Origin: Qipengyuania vulgaris
GTDB taxonomy: Bacteria > Pseudomonadota > Alphaproteobacteria > Sphingomonadales > Sphingomonadaceae
Reading direction: 5' to 3'
Length of the DNA: 64,000 nucleotides
NCBI RefSeq assembly: GCF_009827325.1
Contig: NZ_WTYC01000001.1
Span: forward strand, 831,916 to 895,915
A program made the position numbers and the translations under genes. Below are positions 37,647-48,031 of the stretch, in pieces. The notes below the pieces were generated by a model, which made no database searches, was not told the DNA's origin, and saw only the letters and a program-made list of their open reading frames with translations. Numbering within the stretch: the first letter of the stretch is position 1; each line of letters opens with the position of its first letter.

Positions 37647-40600
37647 TCGATTGCCTCTCCGAACCCGCCCCCACCGGGCGTCAGGATGACGAAGGTGTCA
37701 CCAGGCTGCATCTCGGCAGAATCGGTCGCCGTCAACTCTTCGCGCGTGCCATCCTTGCGTTCGACCCAGTTGCGGCCCGGCTGGGCATCGCCGCCGCCAT
37801 TGATGCCGCGCGGGGCGATCGTGCGCCGGTTGGCCAGCATGTTCGCCCGCATGTCCTCGAGGAAAGTGACGCGGCGCTCGACCCCGTCTCCGCCGCGGTG
37901 TGCGCCATCACCACCGGAACCGCGCCGGATGGCGAAGCTTTCGAGCCTTACCGGTAGGCGTGACTCGAGAATCTCGGGGTCGGTCAGGCGGCTGTTCGTC
38001 ATATGTGTCTGCACCGCGCTTGTGCCGTCGTGATCCGGCCCTGCACCCGAACCGCCGCAGATCGTTTCGTAATACTGGTGGCGGTCATTGCCGAAGGTGA
38101 AATTGTTCATCGTCCCCTGGCTCGGTGCGAGTTTACCGGTCGCTGCAAAGAGCGTGTCGGTTACGACCTGGCTGGTCTCGACATTGCCAGCCACCACGGC
38201 CGCGCCGGGACGCGGGTTCAGCATCGATCCTTCGGGCACCACCAGCTCGACCGGGCGCAGGCAGCCATCGTTCATCGGTATCTGGTCGTCGATCAAGGTG
38301 CGCAGGACATAGAGCGCCGCGGCCCGTGTGATCGATCGGGGCGCGTTGAAATTTCCAGCCAGTTGATCGCTGGTGCCGGTGAAATCGAAGACTGCCGATC
38401 GCGTTTGGCGGTCTATCGTGATCGCCACCCTCACAGTCGCGCCATTATCCATCTCGTAGGCGAAGCTGCCATCATCGAGGCGGCCTAGCAGGCGGCGCAC
38501 GCTCTCTTCGGCGTTGGCAAGCACGTGGTCCATATAGGCTGCGACGACTTCCGCGCCCTGATCGCGCGCTGCGCCTTGCAAAAGTTCCGTTCCGCGGGTG
38601 CAGGCAGCAAGCTGGGCGCGCAGATCGGACAAATTGCGGTCAGGATTGCGCGCAGGGTACTTGGCGGAAGCGAGAGCCTCGCGCACCGCTGTTTCGCAGA
38701 ATGCGCCTTCATCGACCATGAGGAGATTGTCGATCATGACACCTTCCTCCTCGATCGTACGGCTTTCCGGCGGCATGGACCCGGGTGCGATACCGCCGAT
38801 ATCCGCATGGTGTCCTCGCGCAGCAACGAAGGCGTCCGGTTCTTCGCCGTCTTCTCCATAGAAGACCGGCACGATCACGGTGATGTCGGGCAGGTGCGTG
38901 CCGCCGCGAAATGGATCATTGAGCAAATAGGCATCGCCCCGTTTGAAGCCGCGGCCGTCGCGCTTTGCGCCGCGAGCCTCGATAGCGCGGGCAATACTGT
39001 CGCCCATCGAACCCAGGTGGACGGGGATGTGCGGCGCATTGGCGATCAGGCTTCCCTGCGCGTCGAACAGGGCACAGGAGAAATCGAGCCGCTCCTTGAT
39101 ATTGACCGATGTCGCCGTGGACTGGAGCACCACGCCCATTTCCTCGGCAATCGCCATGAAGAGATTGTTGAAAATCTCGAGCCGGACAGGGTCGACTTCG
39201 GTACCGACCGCGCGGTCGCGTTCAAGCGGCTCGAAGCGGGTCAGGACGAGAGAGCCCTCTTCCGCCAATCGTGCCTGCCATGCGGGCTCGATCACGGTAG
39301 TCGAGCCGGGATCGACGATCAGGGCCGGGCCGAAAATTTCCTCGCCCTCGCCCATTTCTGCGCGAGCGAGCGTGCGCCATGTTCCGCTTGCCTCGCCGCC
39401 AATCGAAACCGGATCGGCCTGGGCCGTGGCGAGACCTCCGGAAATTCCGCTGGCTTCCACGCTGAGCGCTTCCAGCACGATCGGAGCCTCGGCATCGGAG
39501 TAACCGAAGCGCTGGCGGTGGAGCAGTCGGAACGCTTCGTCCATTGTGTCTACCTCGCCAACCTCGACGGTCAGCATGGAATCGCTGCCTTGGAAGCGCA
39601 GGCGCGCGCGACTTTCCAGCTTGACCGTCTCGGCCTCGATGCCCTGCGCGGTCAAAGCTTCAAGTGCCTGTCCTTGGAGCGATGCCAGGTCCTGAGAGAA
39701 GTCGCCGGTCAGCGGCCTGACGAGGCTTACCTCGCGGATTGCCTTCACCGGGGCGAGGCCGATTCCGTAGGCCGAGAGGATGCCTGCTAGTGGATGGACC
39801 AGGACCGTCTCTATGCCCAGCTCGTCCGCGACCTTGCAGGCGTGCTGGCCGCCCGCTCCGCCGAAACAGGCAAGCGCATAGGTGGTCACGTCATGCCCTC
39901 GCGCCACGCTGATCTTGCGGATGGCATTGGCCATATTGTCTACCGCGATGGCGATGAAACCCCTCGCAATTTCGTCGAGTGGCTTGGGTTCCGGCAGCGA
40001 TGCGGCAACTTCTTCCAAACGCCCGCGCGCCGCCTTCGGGTCAAGCGGCTGGTCACCGTCGCGACCGAACACACTCGGGAAAAAGACCGGATCGATACGG
40101 CCAAGAAACAGGTTGCAGTCGGTGACCGTGAGCGCGCCGCCCTTTCGATAGCACGCGGGCCCCGGATCGGCCCCGGCGCTTTCCGGTCCGACACGGAAGC
40201 GCGCGCCGTCGAAGCTGCAGATCGAACCGCCGCCAGCGGCAACAGTGTGAATCTGCATCATCGGCGCAGCGACGCGCACACCCGCGACGACACTGTCCCC
40301 CGTCAGTTCGTAGTCGCCGGCGTAGTGCGCGACATCGGTACTCGTACCGCCCATGTCGAACCCGATGAGCTTGGAGTGCCCCAGCGGCTCGGAAGCGGCG
40401 ACCATGCCGACCACGCCGCCAGCAGGCCCTGACAGGATGGCATCCTTGCCCCGGAAAGCCCCAACCTCTGCGAGACCGCCATTCGACTGCATGAAACGCA
40501 GGCGATCCGCCTCTGGCAGCGCGGCACGCAAGGTGTCGGTGTAGCGCTTGAGCACCGGCGAGAGATAGGCATCGACCACGGTGGTATCGCCGCGCGGAAC

Positions 40601-41200
40601 GAGCTTGATCAATGGCGCGACTTCGTGACTGACGCTGACCTGCGCAAAACCGATTTCGCGCGCGATCCGGGCGAGACGTTCCTCGTGGTCGCGATACTTC
40701 CAGCCGTGCATCAGGACGATGGCGAGGGCATCGAAGCCCTCGCCGCGAAGCGCTTCGAAGTCGCGCCGAACCGCGTCTTCATCGAGAGGTGTGATCACTT
40801 CGCCATCGACGCCTACGCGTTCGTCGACCTCTACCACCGTCGCGGACAATTGTTCGGGCAGTACGATATGCCGCGCGAAAATATCGGGCCGAGCCTGCGT
40901 GCCGATCCGCAGCGCATCGCCAAAACCGCGGGTGATCGCCAGCGCCAGCCGCTCTCCCTTGCGCTCGAGCAGGGCATTGGTTGCGACGGTTGTACCGATC
41001 CGCAGTTCCGCGATCGGACCCGTGCCGTGCTGCCCCATGAGCCGCCGCACCGCTTCGCTTGCTGCGTCGCGGTAATGCTCGGGGTTTTCGCTCAGGAGCT
41101 TGTCGGTCACCAGCCGCCCATCGGGCGTGGTGGCTACGACATCGGTGAACGTACCTCCGCGATCGATCGCGAAGCGCCATGCAGCTTGTTGGTCGGTCAT
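37643..41200 (-). CDS. Hydantoinase/5-oxoprolinase family protein (HyuA-HyuB fused)
   Basis: 1185 residues from ATG 41200. N-terminal half, HyuA-like: [22 protein letters not shown] (phosphate-binding), [22 protein letters not shown] and [19 protein letters not shown]-terminal half, HyuB-like: [45 protein letters not shown] and [28 protein letters not shown]. Single-chain fusion equals ATP-dependent 5-oxoprolinase, which opens 5-oxo-L-proline to glutamate. Some fused members act on hydantoins. The transporter-like partners favour oxoproline. Confidence 0.88.
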   Translation of the reverse strand: MTDQQAAWRFAIDRGGTFTDVVATTPDGRLVTDKLLSENPEHYRDAASEAVRRLMGQHGTGPIAELRIGTTVATNALLERKGERLALAITRGFGDALRIGTQARPDIFARHIVLPEQLSATVVEVDERVGVDGEVITPLDEDAVRRDFEALRGEGFDALAIVLMHGWKYRDHEERLARIAREIGFAQVSVSHEVAPLIKLVPRGDTTVVDAYLSPVLKRYTDTLRAALPEADRLRFMQSNGGLAEVGAFRGKDAILSGPAGGVVGMVAASEPLGHSKLIGFDMGGTSTDVAHYAGDYELTGDSVVAGVRVAAPMMQIHTVAAGGGSICSFDGARFRVGPESAGADPGPACYRKGGALTVTDCNLFLGRIDPVFFPSVFGRDGDQPLDPKAARGRLEEVAASLPEPKPLDEIARGFIAIAVDNMANAIRKISVARGHDVTTYALACFGGAGGQHACKVADELGIETVLVHPLAGILSAYGIGLAPVKAIREVSLVRPLTGDFSQDLASLQGQALEALTAQGIEAETVKLESRARLRFQGSDSMLTVEVGEVDTMDEAFRLLHRQRFGYSDAEAPIVLEALSVEASGISGGLATAQADPVSIGGEASGTWRTLARAEMGEGEEIFGPALIVDPGSTTVIEPAWQARLAEEGSLVLTRFEPLERDRAVGTEVDPVRLEIFNNLFMAIAEEMGVVLQSTATSVNIKERLDFSCALFDAQGSLIANAPHIPVHLGSMGDSIARAIEARGAKRDGRGFKRGDAYLLNDPFRGGTHLPDITVIVPVFYGEDGEEPDAFVAARGHHADIGGIAPGSMPPESRTIEEEGVMIDNLLMVDEGAFCETAVREALASAKYPARNPDRNLSDLRAQLAACTRGTELLQGAARDQGAEVVAAYMDHVLANAEESVRRLLGRLDDGSFAYEMDNGATVRVAITIDRQTRSAVFDFTGTSDQLAGNFNAPRSITRAAALYVLRTLIDDQIPMNDGCLRPVELVVPEGSMLNPRPGAAVVAGNVETSQVVTDTLFAATGKLAPSQGTMNNFTFGNDRHQYYETICGGSGAGPDHDGTSAVQTHMTNSRLTDPEILESRLPVRLESFAIRRGSGGDGAHRGGDGVERRVTFLEDMRANMLANRRTIAPRGINGGGDAQPGRNWVERKDGTREELTATDSAEMQPGDTFVILTPGGGGFGEAIE

Positions 41201-41242
41201 CGCGCGCACCCTAGGCGCGCGCGAGACCCATGCAAGGGAAGA

Positions 41243-42667
41243 TCAGACCCTGGCGTCGCGCTTTATGGTGATGACCTGAGGATAGGTGAATTCCTTCAAT
41301 CCATCGACCCCGTACTCAGCGCCGAAGCCCGACTGCTTGTGTCCGCCGAACGGCGCCAGCGGCGAAATGTGAAGGAATTCGTTGATCCACACCGTACCCG
41401 TTTCGAGCTGTTCGGCAATTTCCACGCCCTTGTCGGTATCCTTGGTCCAGACTGCACCGGCGAGGCCATATTCGGAGTTGTTCGCCCGTTCGATGGCTTC
41501 TTCCACCGAGGCGAACTTCATCAGCGGCATAACCGGTCCGAACTGTTCTTCTGCCACGATGCGCGCATCTTCGGGCGGATTATCGAGGATGGTGATCGGC
41601 ACGTAGTAGCCCGTGCCGGAGGGATCGACGTCACCGCCGGTCAGGAATTCATAGCCCTTGTCCTTGGCATCCTGGATCAATTCGCACACGCGGTCGAACT
41701 GCTTCTTGTTCTGGATCGGACCGACGCCGGTACCCTGCTGCGATCCGTCACCCACGACCACAGTTTTGGCGTATTCGGCAATGGCCCTGGAAAGGTCGTC
41801 ATAGATATCTTCGTGGATGTAGATGCGTTTGGCAGCAACGCAGATCTGCCCGGCATTGGAAAAGCTAGACCAGAAAAGTTGTTCGGCCACCTTTTCGACA
41901 TCGGCATCGGGCAGCACGATCGAGGCGTCGTTGCCGCCCAGTTCCAGCGTGATGCGCTTCAGATCGCCCGCTGCGCCTTCCATGATCTTCCTGCCTGTCG
42001 CCGTGGAGCCGGTGAAAGTGATCTTGTCGATATCGGGATGCTCGGTAATGAGCGGGCCGAGTTCGTCGGGGCCGGTGATGATATTGACCGTTCCGGCCGG
42101 CACAACGTCCTTGATCAATTCTGCAATGCGCAAGGTGGTAAGCGGCGTGAAGGGCGATGGCTTCAGCACGATGGTGCACCCAGAAATCAGTGCGGGCACG
42201 ATTTTCTGGATCGCCATCATGACGGGGAAGTTCCACGGCACAATGCCGCCGACTACGCCAACCGGTACGCGGCGCGTACGGCTGAGGCGTGTGTCGTCAT
42301 CCTGATTGATCACATCGTCGAGCGTGAGCGTCGATTGCGCTACGGCCAGTCCGGCAGCGCCGTAAATCTCCTGCTGCGCCTGCGCATGCGGCTTCCCCTG
42401 TTCGGTGGTCAGCAGGCGGAACAGTTCGTCGGCGTTTTCCTTGATCACTCCGGCGATGCCCTGCACGACCTTCTGGCGCTCTTCCGAGCTGGTCTTGCGC
42501 CAGATCTTGAATGCGCGCCGGGCGGCCGAGACTGCGCGGTCGAGTTCCTCCTTGCCGCAAGCGGGTGCAAGACCCACGACCTGCTCGTTAGCCGGGTTCA
42601 CGACTTCGAACGTCTGTCCGGCAGTAACCAATTCGCCGTCTATCAGGTTGGCATAGGTCTTCGTCAT
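41243..42667 (-). CDS. NAD(P)-dependent aldehyde dehydrogenase family protein
   Basis: 474 residues from ATG 42667 (GAGGAGAG before it). Catalytic residues: Glu in ITLELGGNDASIVLPDADV, Cys in NAGQICVAAKRIYIHEDIYD, and VPWNFPVMMAIQKIVPALISGCTIVLKPSPFTP. It oxidises an aldehyde to an acid; the substrate cannot be told. It lies downstream of the cio genes (133 bp gap) and upstream of the oxoprolinase gene (42 bp gap) on the same strand, so it may belong to either unit. Confidence 0.92.
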   Translation of the reverse strand: MTKTYANLIDGELVTAGQTFEVVNPANEQVVGLAPACGKEELDRAVSAARRAFKIWRKTSSEERQKVVQGIAGVIKENADELFRLLTTEQGKPHAQAQQEIYGAAGLAVAQSTLTLDDVINQDDDTRLSRTRRVPVGVVGGIVPWNFPVMMAIQKIVPALISGCTIVLKPSPFTPLTTLRIAELIKDVVPAGTVNIITGPDELGPLITEHPDIDKITFTGSTATGRKIMEGAAGDLKRITLELGGNDASIVLPDADVEKVAEQLFWSSFSNAGQICVAAKRIYIHEDIYDDLSRAIAEYAKTVVVGDGSQQGTGVGPIQNKKQFDRVCELIQDAKDKGYEFLTGGDVDPSGTGYYVPITILDNPPEDARIVAEEQFGPVMPLMKFASVEEAIERANNSEYGLAGAVWTKDTDKGVEIAEQLETGTVWINEFLHISPLAPFGGHKQSGFGAEYGVDGLKEFTYPQVITIKRDARV

Positions 42668-42800
42668 GGGTCTCTCCTCGCGTGCAGATTCGGTTGCGGA
42701 GAGAAACGTAATGGTTCGCCGCAGAATCACAAACTCCAATCAACATGCGAAGCATCGAAGCCTGACTGGCGGCCACCCCAGCCTGGCTGACCCGCGACGA

Positions 42801-42923
42801 TCAGAGGCCGAGCCAGGTTCGGATCAGCAGCGCCACCACACCAAGGACGGCGACACTGGCGAGCCAGATGCCGGCCATCCAGCCCAGCCTTTGCCAGAGT
42901 GGTTTCTCTTCAGGCCGCGTCAT
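42801..42923 (-). CDS. DUF2474 family small protein of the cytochrome bd-type oxidase
   Basis: 40 residues (MTRPEEKPLWQRLGWMAGIW then a hydrophobic helix to WLGL). One membrane helix. The start shares a base with the cydB stop (TGATG). DUF2474 proteins sit next to cioAB and resemble CydX-type accessory subunits that stabilise the oxidase. Confidence 0.8.
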   Translation of the reverse strand: MTRPEEKPLWQRLGWMAGIWLASVAVLGVVALLIRTWLGL

Positions 42924-43930
42924 CAATGATAGCCCTCGTCCGCGACCTTCCCGCGGAAGACCCAATAGGCCCAGACGGTGTAGGCGATGATCAACGGCAG
43001 GGTAATCGCAACTCCGATCAGCATGAAAACCTGGCTTCGTTCGGGCGCTGCGGCATCCCAGATAGTCACGGACGGCGGTACGACGTTCGGCCACATCGTT
43101 ACACCGAGTCCCGCCATGCCGAAGAAGAACAGTGCCAGGCTCAGCCAGAAGGGCTTGCTATGCCGTTCGACCGAGAGGGCGCGTAGCAGGGCCAGCGCGA
43201 TGATGCCGGTCAGGATCGGTACGGGAGCAGCGAAATAGATTTCCGGTGCGGTCAGCCAGCGTTCGGCATATTCCGGACGCAGGCCGAGATTGTAGAGGCT
43301 GACACCGCCCATCAGGATGAAGGTCGCCCAGGCCGCGCGCTTGGCCATCTTGCGCGCGTGGTTCTGGCTGTCGCCTTCGAGTTTCCAGACCAGCCATGTC
43401 GCCCCGAGCAGCGCATAGCCCGCGACCGTGCCGAACCCGGTCAGCAAGGTATAGGGAGTGAACCAGTCGAACCAGCTTCCCGCATAGGAGCGGTCAACCA
43501 CTTCGATACCCTGCAGCAAGGCGCCCAGTGTCATGCCCTGCGCCATCGCGGCCACCAGGCTACCCCCAGTGAAGGCCGCGTCCCAGTATCGCCGGTGGCC
43601 GGGATCACGCCACCGGTATTCGAACGCCACGCCGCGAAACACGAGGCCCAGAAGCATGGCGATGATCAGCGGATAGGTTGCAGGAAGGATGACGGCGTAT
43701 GCCAGTGGAAAAGCCGCAAACAGGCCTCCCCCACCCAGCACCAGCCAGGTCTCGTTACCGTCCCAGACCGGCGCGATCGAATTCATCGCACGGTCGCGTT
43801 CCGGCCCCACCTCGAAAGTCGGGAAGAGTATCCCGATGCCGAGATCGAAGCCGTCCATCACGACATAGGCAAACACGGCAAAGGCAATGATGAACGCCCA
43901 GATGACGGTGAGATCGACGTTAACGGCCAT
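42923..43930 (-). CDS. cydB: Cytochrome bd-type ubiquinol oxidase subunit II
   Basis: 335 residues, about nine membrane helices. MAVNVDLTVIWAFIIAFAVFAYVVMDGFDLGIGILFP and APVWDGNETWLVLGGGGLFAAFPLAYAVILPATY are hallmarks. It pairs with subunit I to oxidise ubiquinol and reduce oxygen to water. It overlaps cydA by 11 bp. Sequence and the DUF2474 gene suggest the CioB branch. Confidence 0.93.
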   Translation of the reverse strand: MAVNVDLTVIWAFIIAFAVFAYVVMDGFDLGIGILFPTFEVGPERDRAMNSIAPVWDGNETWLVLGGGGLFAAFPLAYAVILPATYPLIIAMLLGLVFRGVAFEYRWRDPGHRRYWDAAFTGGSLVAAMAQGMTLGALLQGIEVVDRSYAGSWFDWFTPYTLLTGFGTVAGYALLGATWLVWKLEGDSQNHARKMAKRAAWATFILMGGVSLYNLGLRPEYAERWLTAPEIYFAAPVPILTGIIALALLRALSVERHSKPFWLSLALFFFGMAGLGVTMWPNVVPPSVTIWDAAAPERSQVFMLIGVAITLPLIIAYTVWAYWVFRGKVADEGYH

Positions 43931-45377
43931 CGGTCGCCTCCTCGTGGTCGCGCGGCAGGGTGTCGGGATCGGAACCCGGGTTCTGGGTCGGCCCAGGCAT
44001 GATGCCCGCAGTCCGGATCGGCCCCTTTTCGCCGCGCTTCACACCATACTCGCCCGTGTGTGGCGGTTTGTGCATCAGGTGAAGGATGTACCAGACCCCC
44101 GCACCGAACACGACGAAGTAGACGATGACGAAGGCGAGTAGCGAGGCCCCCACGGCCGGCGCATCGAGTGGGCTTGCCGCATCAGCCGTTCGTAACAAAT
44201 TGTAGATGACATAGGGCTGGCGGCCGACCTCGGTAGTGATCCAGCCTGCGAGGACAGCAACGAAGCCGCTGGGCGCCATGACCAGTGCCGCGCGGTGCAG
44301 TGTGCGCCAGTCGTAGAGCTTCTTCCGAAACCGCGCGAACAGGCTCCACATTCCAAGTCCCAGCATGGCGAAGCCGATGCCGACCATGATCCGGAACGAC
44401 CAGAAGACGATGCCGACGGGCGGTTCTTCATCGTCCGGTATCGTGTCCAGCCCGGCCAGCGGAGCATTCAGGTCGTGTTTGAGAATGAGCGAGGAAGCCT
44501 TCGGAATCTCGATCGCGTAGTCCACACGCTTCTCTTCGCTGTTCGGAATGCCGAACAGGATCAGCGGCGCACCATCAGGGTGGCTGTCGAAATGCCCCTC
44601 CATCGCCATGACTTTCTGCGGCTGGTGCTCGAGCGTATTCAGCCCGTGCATGTCGCCCGCGAATATCTGGATCGGAGCGACGATCGCCGCCATCCACATC
44701 GCCATGGAAAACATCTTGCGCGCATGGAGGTTTGCGCGGTCCTTCAGCAGGTGCCATGCGCCAACCCCGCCCACCACAAAGGCAGTGGTGAGATAGGCGG
44801 CGATGACCGTGTGAACGAGGCGATAGGGGAAGCTCGGATTGAACACGATATTCCACCAGCTGTCGCCGGGCAGGTATTGTCCGTTTGCCCCGATTTCGTA
44901 ACCGACCGGGGTCTGCATCCAGCTGTTGACCGACAGGATCCAGAACGCGCTGATGAAGGTGCCCACCGCCACCATCAGCGTCGCGGCGAAATGCAGCTTC
45001 TTCCCGACCCGGTTCATGCCGAACAGCATGACCCCCAGGAAACCTGCCTCGAGGAAGAAAGCGGTCAGCACTTCGTAAGCCATGAGCGGGCCGATAACCG
45101 GCCCTGCGATATCCGAGAATTTCGACCAGTTGGTGCCGAACTGGTAACTCATCACGATCCCGGACACGACGCCCATCGCGAATGTGATCGCGAAAATCTT
45201 CAGCCAGTATTTGAACAGGTCGAGATAAAGCTGCCTGCCGGTCTTGAGCCATAGCCCTTCGAGCACCGCGAGATAGCTGGCCAGTCCGATGGAGAAAGCC
45301 GGAAAGATGAAATGGAAGCTGACCGTAAAGGCAAACTGAATGCGGGCCAGCAGCAGAGCGTCGATTTGATCGAACAT
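43920..45377 (-). CDS. cydA: Cytochrome bd-type ubiquinol oxidase subunit I (CioA-like)
   Basis: 485 residues. Haem-binding His regions in LLARIQFAFTVSFHFIFPAFSIGLASYLAVLEG and AYEVLTAFFLEAGFLGVMLFGMNRV; quinol region GRQPYVIYNLLRTADAASPL. The short Q-loop matches the cyanide-insensitive (Cio) group. It gives a high-affinity, proton-sparing terminal oxidase. Immediately next to copper-resistance genes, which fits a copper-free oxidase useful when haem-copper oxidases fail. Confidence 0.93.
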   Translation of the reverse strand: MFDQIDALLLARIQFAFTVSFHFIFPAFSIGLASYLAVLEGLWLKTGRQLYLDLFKYWLKIFAITFAMGVVSGIVMSYQFGTNWSKFSDIAGPVIGPLMAYEVLTAFFLEAGFLGVMLFGMNRVGKKLHFAATLMVAVGTFISAFWILSVNSWMQTPVGYEIGANGQYLPGDSWWNIVFNPSFPYRLVHTVIAAYLTTAFVVGGVGAWHLLKDRANLHARKMFSMAMWMAAIVAPIQIFAGDMHGLNTLEHQPQKVMAMEGHFDSHPDGAPLILFGIPNSEEKRVDYAIEIPKASSLILKHDLNAPLAGLDTIPDDEEPPVGIVFWSFRIMVGIGFAMLGLGMWSLFARFRKKLYDWRTLHRAALVMAPSGFVAVLAGWITTEVGRQPYVIYNLLRTADAASPLDAPAVGASLLAFVIVYFVVFGAGVWYILHLMHKPPHTGEYGVKRGEKGPIRTAGIMPGPTQNPGSDPDTLPRDHEEATDGR

Positions 45378-45556
45378 GAAAGACTAGTAGCAAACTCTTG
45401 CGGGATACGAAGTGCGAAGCTTCGAACAGCTATTCGCTTTGATGCATGCTTGACAAGGTTCCGCTTGCGAGTTGCCTTTCACGACTGGTTATTTGCCATA
45501 CGCCATTTCGGAACGAGCCAATCGGCTCGGGTGTAGTTGCAGGTGAGGAGGTTCGA

Positions 45557-46237
45557 ATGAAATCTTACGAAACCAGTTCGCAGCACCAGCGCCATCAAGG
45601 CAGATGGTCAACATTTGCAGCCATGATCGCTACGTCTATCGTAACGATGTTCGTTCTCAAATATTCGAACGTTTACGAGACCGGGCACGTCTGGTTCAGC
45701 CAGACCCGCATGTGGATGGCCCTGATGATGGGCATGGCGATGATCATCATCATGCTCGGTTTCATGTGGGGCATGTATCGCAGACTTGCCACCAAGGTTC
45801 TGGTCATGTGCGCGGCAGCTGCCGGTTTTCTGATTTTCCTTTTCCTCGCCCGCAGCCAGACGACCGTCGACGACCAAGCCTTCATGAAGGCAATGATACC
45901 GCATAACTCAATCGCCGTGCTGACAAGCCGCCGCGCCGAAATCTCGGATCCCCGCGTGCGTGAACTTGCCGATGCAATCATCGAGGCGCAGGTCAAGGAA
46001 ATCGCACAGATGGAATTGCTGCTCGAAGACATCGAGACGAACGGCAAGCTGGGGGACGGAGCGCCCCCTGCCTCCCCGTACCGCAGCCTTGACGCCCCAA
46101 CTGCAGGCGGAAGCCGAAGCCGCGGTCGGAAGAAAGATCACGCCGGAAATGCGCGAGGAACTGGATTCCCCGCGATGATTAGATCGCGATCCAGCCCAGT
46201 TCCTTCGCTCCCATCCACAGGCCCATACCAATCATGA
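45557..46237 (+). CDS. DUF305-type membrane protein with apparent C-terminal frameshift
   Basis: From ATG 45557 (GGTGAGGAGGTT before it): three hydrophobic segments (STFAAMIATSIVTMFVLKYS, MWMALMMGMAMIIIMLGFMWGMYR, VLVMCAAAAGFLIFLFLA) followed by a DUF305 domain FMKAMIPHNSIAVLTSRRAEISDPRVRELADAIIEAQVKEIAQMELLLEDIETNGKLG. After the G5 run at 46051-46055 the open frame reads PPASPYRSLD and runs into the opposite gene. The +2 frame instead gives TERPLPPRTAALTPQLQAE...PEMREELDSPR, which looks like the true family end and stops at 46178, one base from the convergent gene. Either a real single-base insertion or a sequencing error. DUF305 proteins are linked to copper handling. Confidence 0.7.
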   Translation: MKSYETSSQHQRHQGRWSTFAAMIATSIVTMFVLKYSNVYETGHVWFSQTRMWMALMMGMAMIIIMLGFMWGMYRRLATKVLVMCAAAAGFLIFLFLARSQTTVDDQAFMKAMIPHNSIAVLTSRRAEISDPRVRELADAIIEAQVKEIAQMELLLEDIETNGKLGDGAPPASPYRSLDAPTAGGSRSRGRKKDHAGNARGTGFPAMIRSRSSPVPSLPSTGPYQS

Positions 46238-46940
46238 AGAGGTTCTCGGTGAGCGAAACGAAGCCGAGTGGCACATTGCTGTTGCCGCCCACGCAAGCGC
46301 ATTTCAGCTCGCGCTTGTCTATATAAACCGCCTTGAAGACGCTGACTGCGCCGACCGTGCCGATGAACAGCGCTACCGGAACTGATATGATCGGCAGGGC
46401 ATGCGCCACCATCAGAACCCCCGCCAATGCTTCCCCGAACGGGTAGACGTAACCGTAGCGAACCCAGCGCCGGGCCAGGAGATCGTAGTTCAGGAACATC
46501 GTCGAGAAACTGCGGACGTCCTGCAGTTTCTGTATTGCGAGCAGTGCCATCGACAGGCTTACAAACCATTCGACCGCCTGGATGGTGAAGACGGTGCCGA
46601 AGACATACCAACTGATCGCAAGGCCGAGCAGGAAGGCAACGCCGAAGATCGCCAGAACGGGCTGATAGCTCGTCTCGCCTTCCTTCGGTTGACTGCGGGA
46701 TTTTCCGAGAAACGCGCGCAGCTCCTCGTACCCTCCAACGCGCTTTCCGTCGATAAAGGTTTGCGGCGTGGTCGAGACCCCATGCTTTTCCTTGAAGGCA
46801 TCGGTATCTTCCCGACTCTCGAGATGATGATCGTCGACCGAAAAACCTTCCCTTTTGAGAAGGTCGACCGTCTTCAATCCGTAGGGACAGAGATGTCCCG
46901 GCATGACCATCCGGTAGACAGTTGCCGTCTTTGCGCTCAC
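46179..46940 (-). CDS. Glutaredoxin-like domain fused to MauE/DoxX-type membrane protein
   Basis: 253 residues from GTG 46940, whose last bases overlap the DUF411 stop (GTGA), with GGGGAG 6 bp upstream. N-terminal glutaredoxin fold with the redox pair CPYG in PGHLCPYGLKTVDLLKREGF and TTPQTFIDGKRVGGYEELRAFL. C-terminal four-helix MauE-like membrane domain (YVFGTVFTIQAVEWFVSLSMALLAIQKLQDVRSFSTMFLNYDLLA...). Probably moves reducing power across the inner membrane. Sits in a copper cluster with DUF411. Confidence 0.82.
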   Translation of the reverse strand: MSAKTATVYRMVMPGHLCPYGLKTVDLLKREGFSVDDHHLESREDTDAFKEKHGVSTTPQTFIDGKRVGGYEELRAFLGKSRSQPKEGETSYQPVLAIFGVAFLLGLAISWYVFGTVFTIQAVEWFVSLSMALLAIQKLQDVRSFSTMFLNYDLLARRWVRYGYVYPFGEALAGVLMVAHALPIISVPVALFIGTVGAVSVFKAVYIDKRELKCACVGGNSNVPLGFVSLTENLFMIGMGLWMGAKELGWIAI

Positions 46941-47416
46941 GAGGCGCTCCCCGGATAGCTGGCCCACACGCTGCGGCCATCAGGACCGAAGGCGATTACC
47001 TCGAAGGCCTGGCGATGGTCCCCATGCTCCATCCCCGGTGAACCCATCGGCATCCCGGCGACAGCGAGGCCCGTCACACCGTCGGGGCGCTCGGCAAGGA
47101 GACGCTCGACATCCGCAGCAGGAACATGCCCTTCGATGACGTATCCGTCGGCGATCATAGTATGGCAGGAACGCAAATCGTCCGGCACACCGTTCTGCGT
47201 CTTGATCGACATCATATCCGGATGATCGATCGTCTCGACGACGTTTTTGTCTCCCTGCTCCATGTGATCCGCCCATGCGAGACAGCATCCGCAATTCGGA
47301 TCGCGATACATGGTATAGGTTGCCGCCTGAGCCGCGCAGGCGGAGAGCGCGACGCCCATCAACATCGCTCCCGCTAGCGAGCGACGAGCAATGGCAGTGC
47401 GTAGAATATGAAGCAT
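46937..47416 (-). CDS. DUF411 periplasmic metal-binding protein
   Basis: 159 residues. Signal peptide MLHILRTAIARRSLAGAMLMGVALSACAAQA, then TYTMYRDPNCGCCLAWADHMEQ with a CGCC pair, and AGMPMGSPGMEHGDH rich in Met/His. DUF411 proteins occur in copper and silver resistance loci and are thought to bind Cu(I). Ribosome site AGAGGAG 6 bp before the ATG. In a minus-strand string with csoR. Confidence 0.88.
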   Translation of the reverse strand: MLHILRTAIARRSLAGAMLMGVALSACAAQAATYTMYRDPNCGCCLAWADHMEQGDKNVVETIDHPDMMSIKTQNGVPDDLRSCHTMIADGYVIEGHVPAADVERLLAERPDGVTGLAVAGMPMGSPGMEHGDHRQAFEVIAFGPDGRSVWASYPGSAS

Positions 47417-47431
47417 GGAATTCTCCTCTTC

Positions 47432-48031
47432 CTATAAACTTAAATGGTTGGGCCCATGGGCGAGTTCACCGCCCCAATAACCCTGCGCGCACAGGACCGC
47501 TGCGATAAGAAGCAGCATGACGCGGAAAGATCTGCGATCAGATCGGCGTTCAAGCACCACCGCTGCAATCGCTGCGACCGCTAGGCCAGTGCCTGTCCAG
47601 CGATGCCAATGCATTGTCGCATCACCGCCAAGCCAAAGACCGGTATGGATCCAGCCGAAGATCACTGCGACTACCGCTCCTGCCGCTCCACCCCAGGTCA
47701 TCACCGAAACTGCTGCTGTCAGCCGGTTCGAAGGGCGGGCAAGGCCAATCAACTCCGCCAGCGTGGCCGCCAAAAGCAAACCGATCGGGAAATGAACCAT
47801 CGCCGGGTGGAGGCTCGTCCAGATCGAGGTGTCAGTTACTTCGTGCTGTGAAACCGGACGGTCTCGATCCAATGCGTTCTGCGATGCTCCGATCTTGTCG
47901 CCGGCCGCGGGCATGCCGTTTACGGTAGGATTTTCTACCTCGGTCCCGTGGCTCTCCTTACCATGCGCCATGAGCGGTTGTCCTACGGCGAGCATCAGTA
48001 AAGCAACCATGAGACGAAACGCAGCGATCAC
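47432..48031 (-). CDS. DUF2231-type membrane protein
   Basis: 199 residues. Signal-like N-terminus MIAAFRLMVALLMLAVGQPLMAHG, a short His-containing linker, then four hydrophobic segments with LHPAMVHFPIGLLLAATLAELIGL and MHWHRWTGTGLAVAAIAAVVLERR, as in DUF2231. The histidines may bind haem or copper. Overlaps csoR by 4 bp, so it is copper-regulated together with it. Function unproven. Confidence 0.78.
   Translation of the reverse strand: MIAAFRLMVALLMLAVGQPLMAHGKESHGTEVENPTVNGMPAAGDKIGASQNALDRDRPVSQHEVTDTSIWTSLHPAMVHFPIGLLLAATLAELIGLARPSNRLTAAVSVMTWGGAAGAVVAVIFGWIHTGLWLGGDATMHWHRWTGTGLAVAAIAAVVLERRSDRRSFRVMLLLIAAVLCAQGYWGGELAHGPNHLSL

Noticed and set aside
41201..41242. Terminator between aldehyde dehydrogenase and oxoprolinase
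   Set aside because: The short gap has no stem with a U-run; operon limits remain undecided.
40625..42790. Long plus-strand open frame (721 codons) opposite oxoprolinase and aldehyde dehydrogenase
   Set aside because: Antisense to two well-supported genes and spans their boundary.
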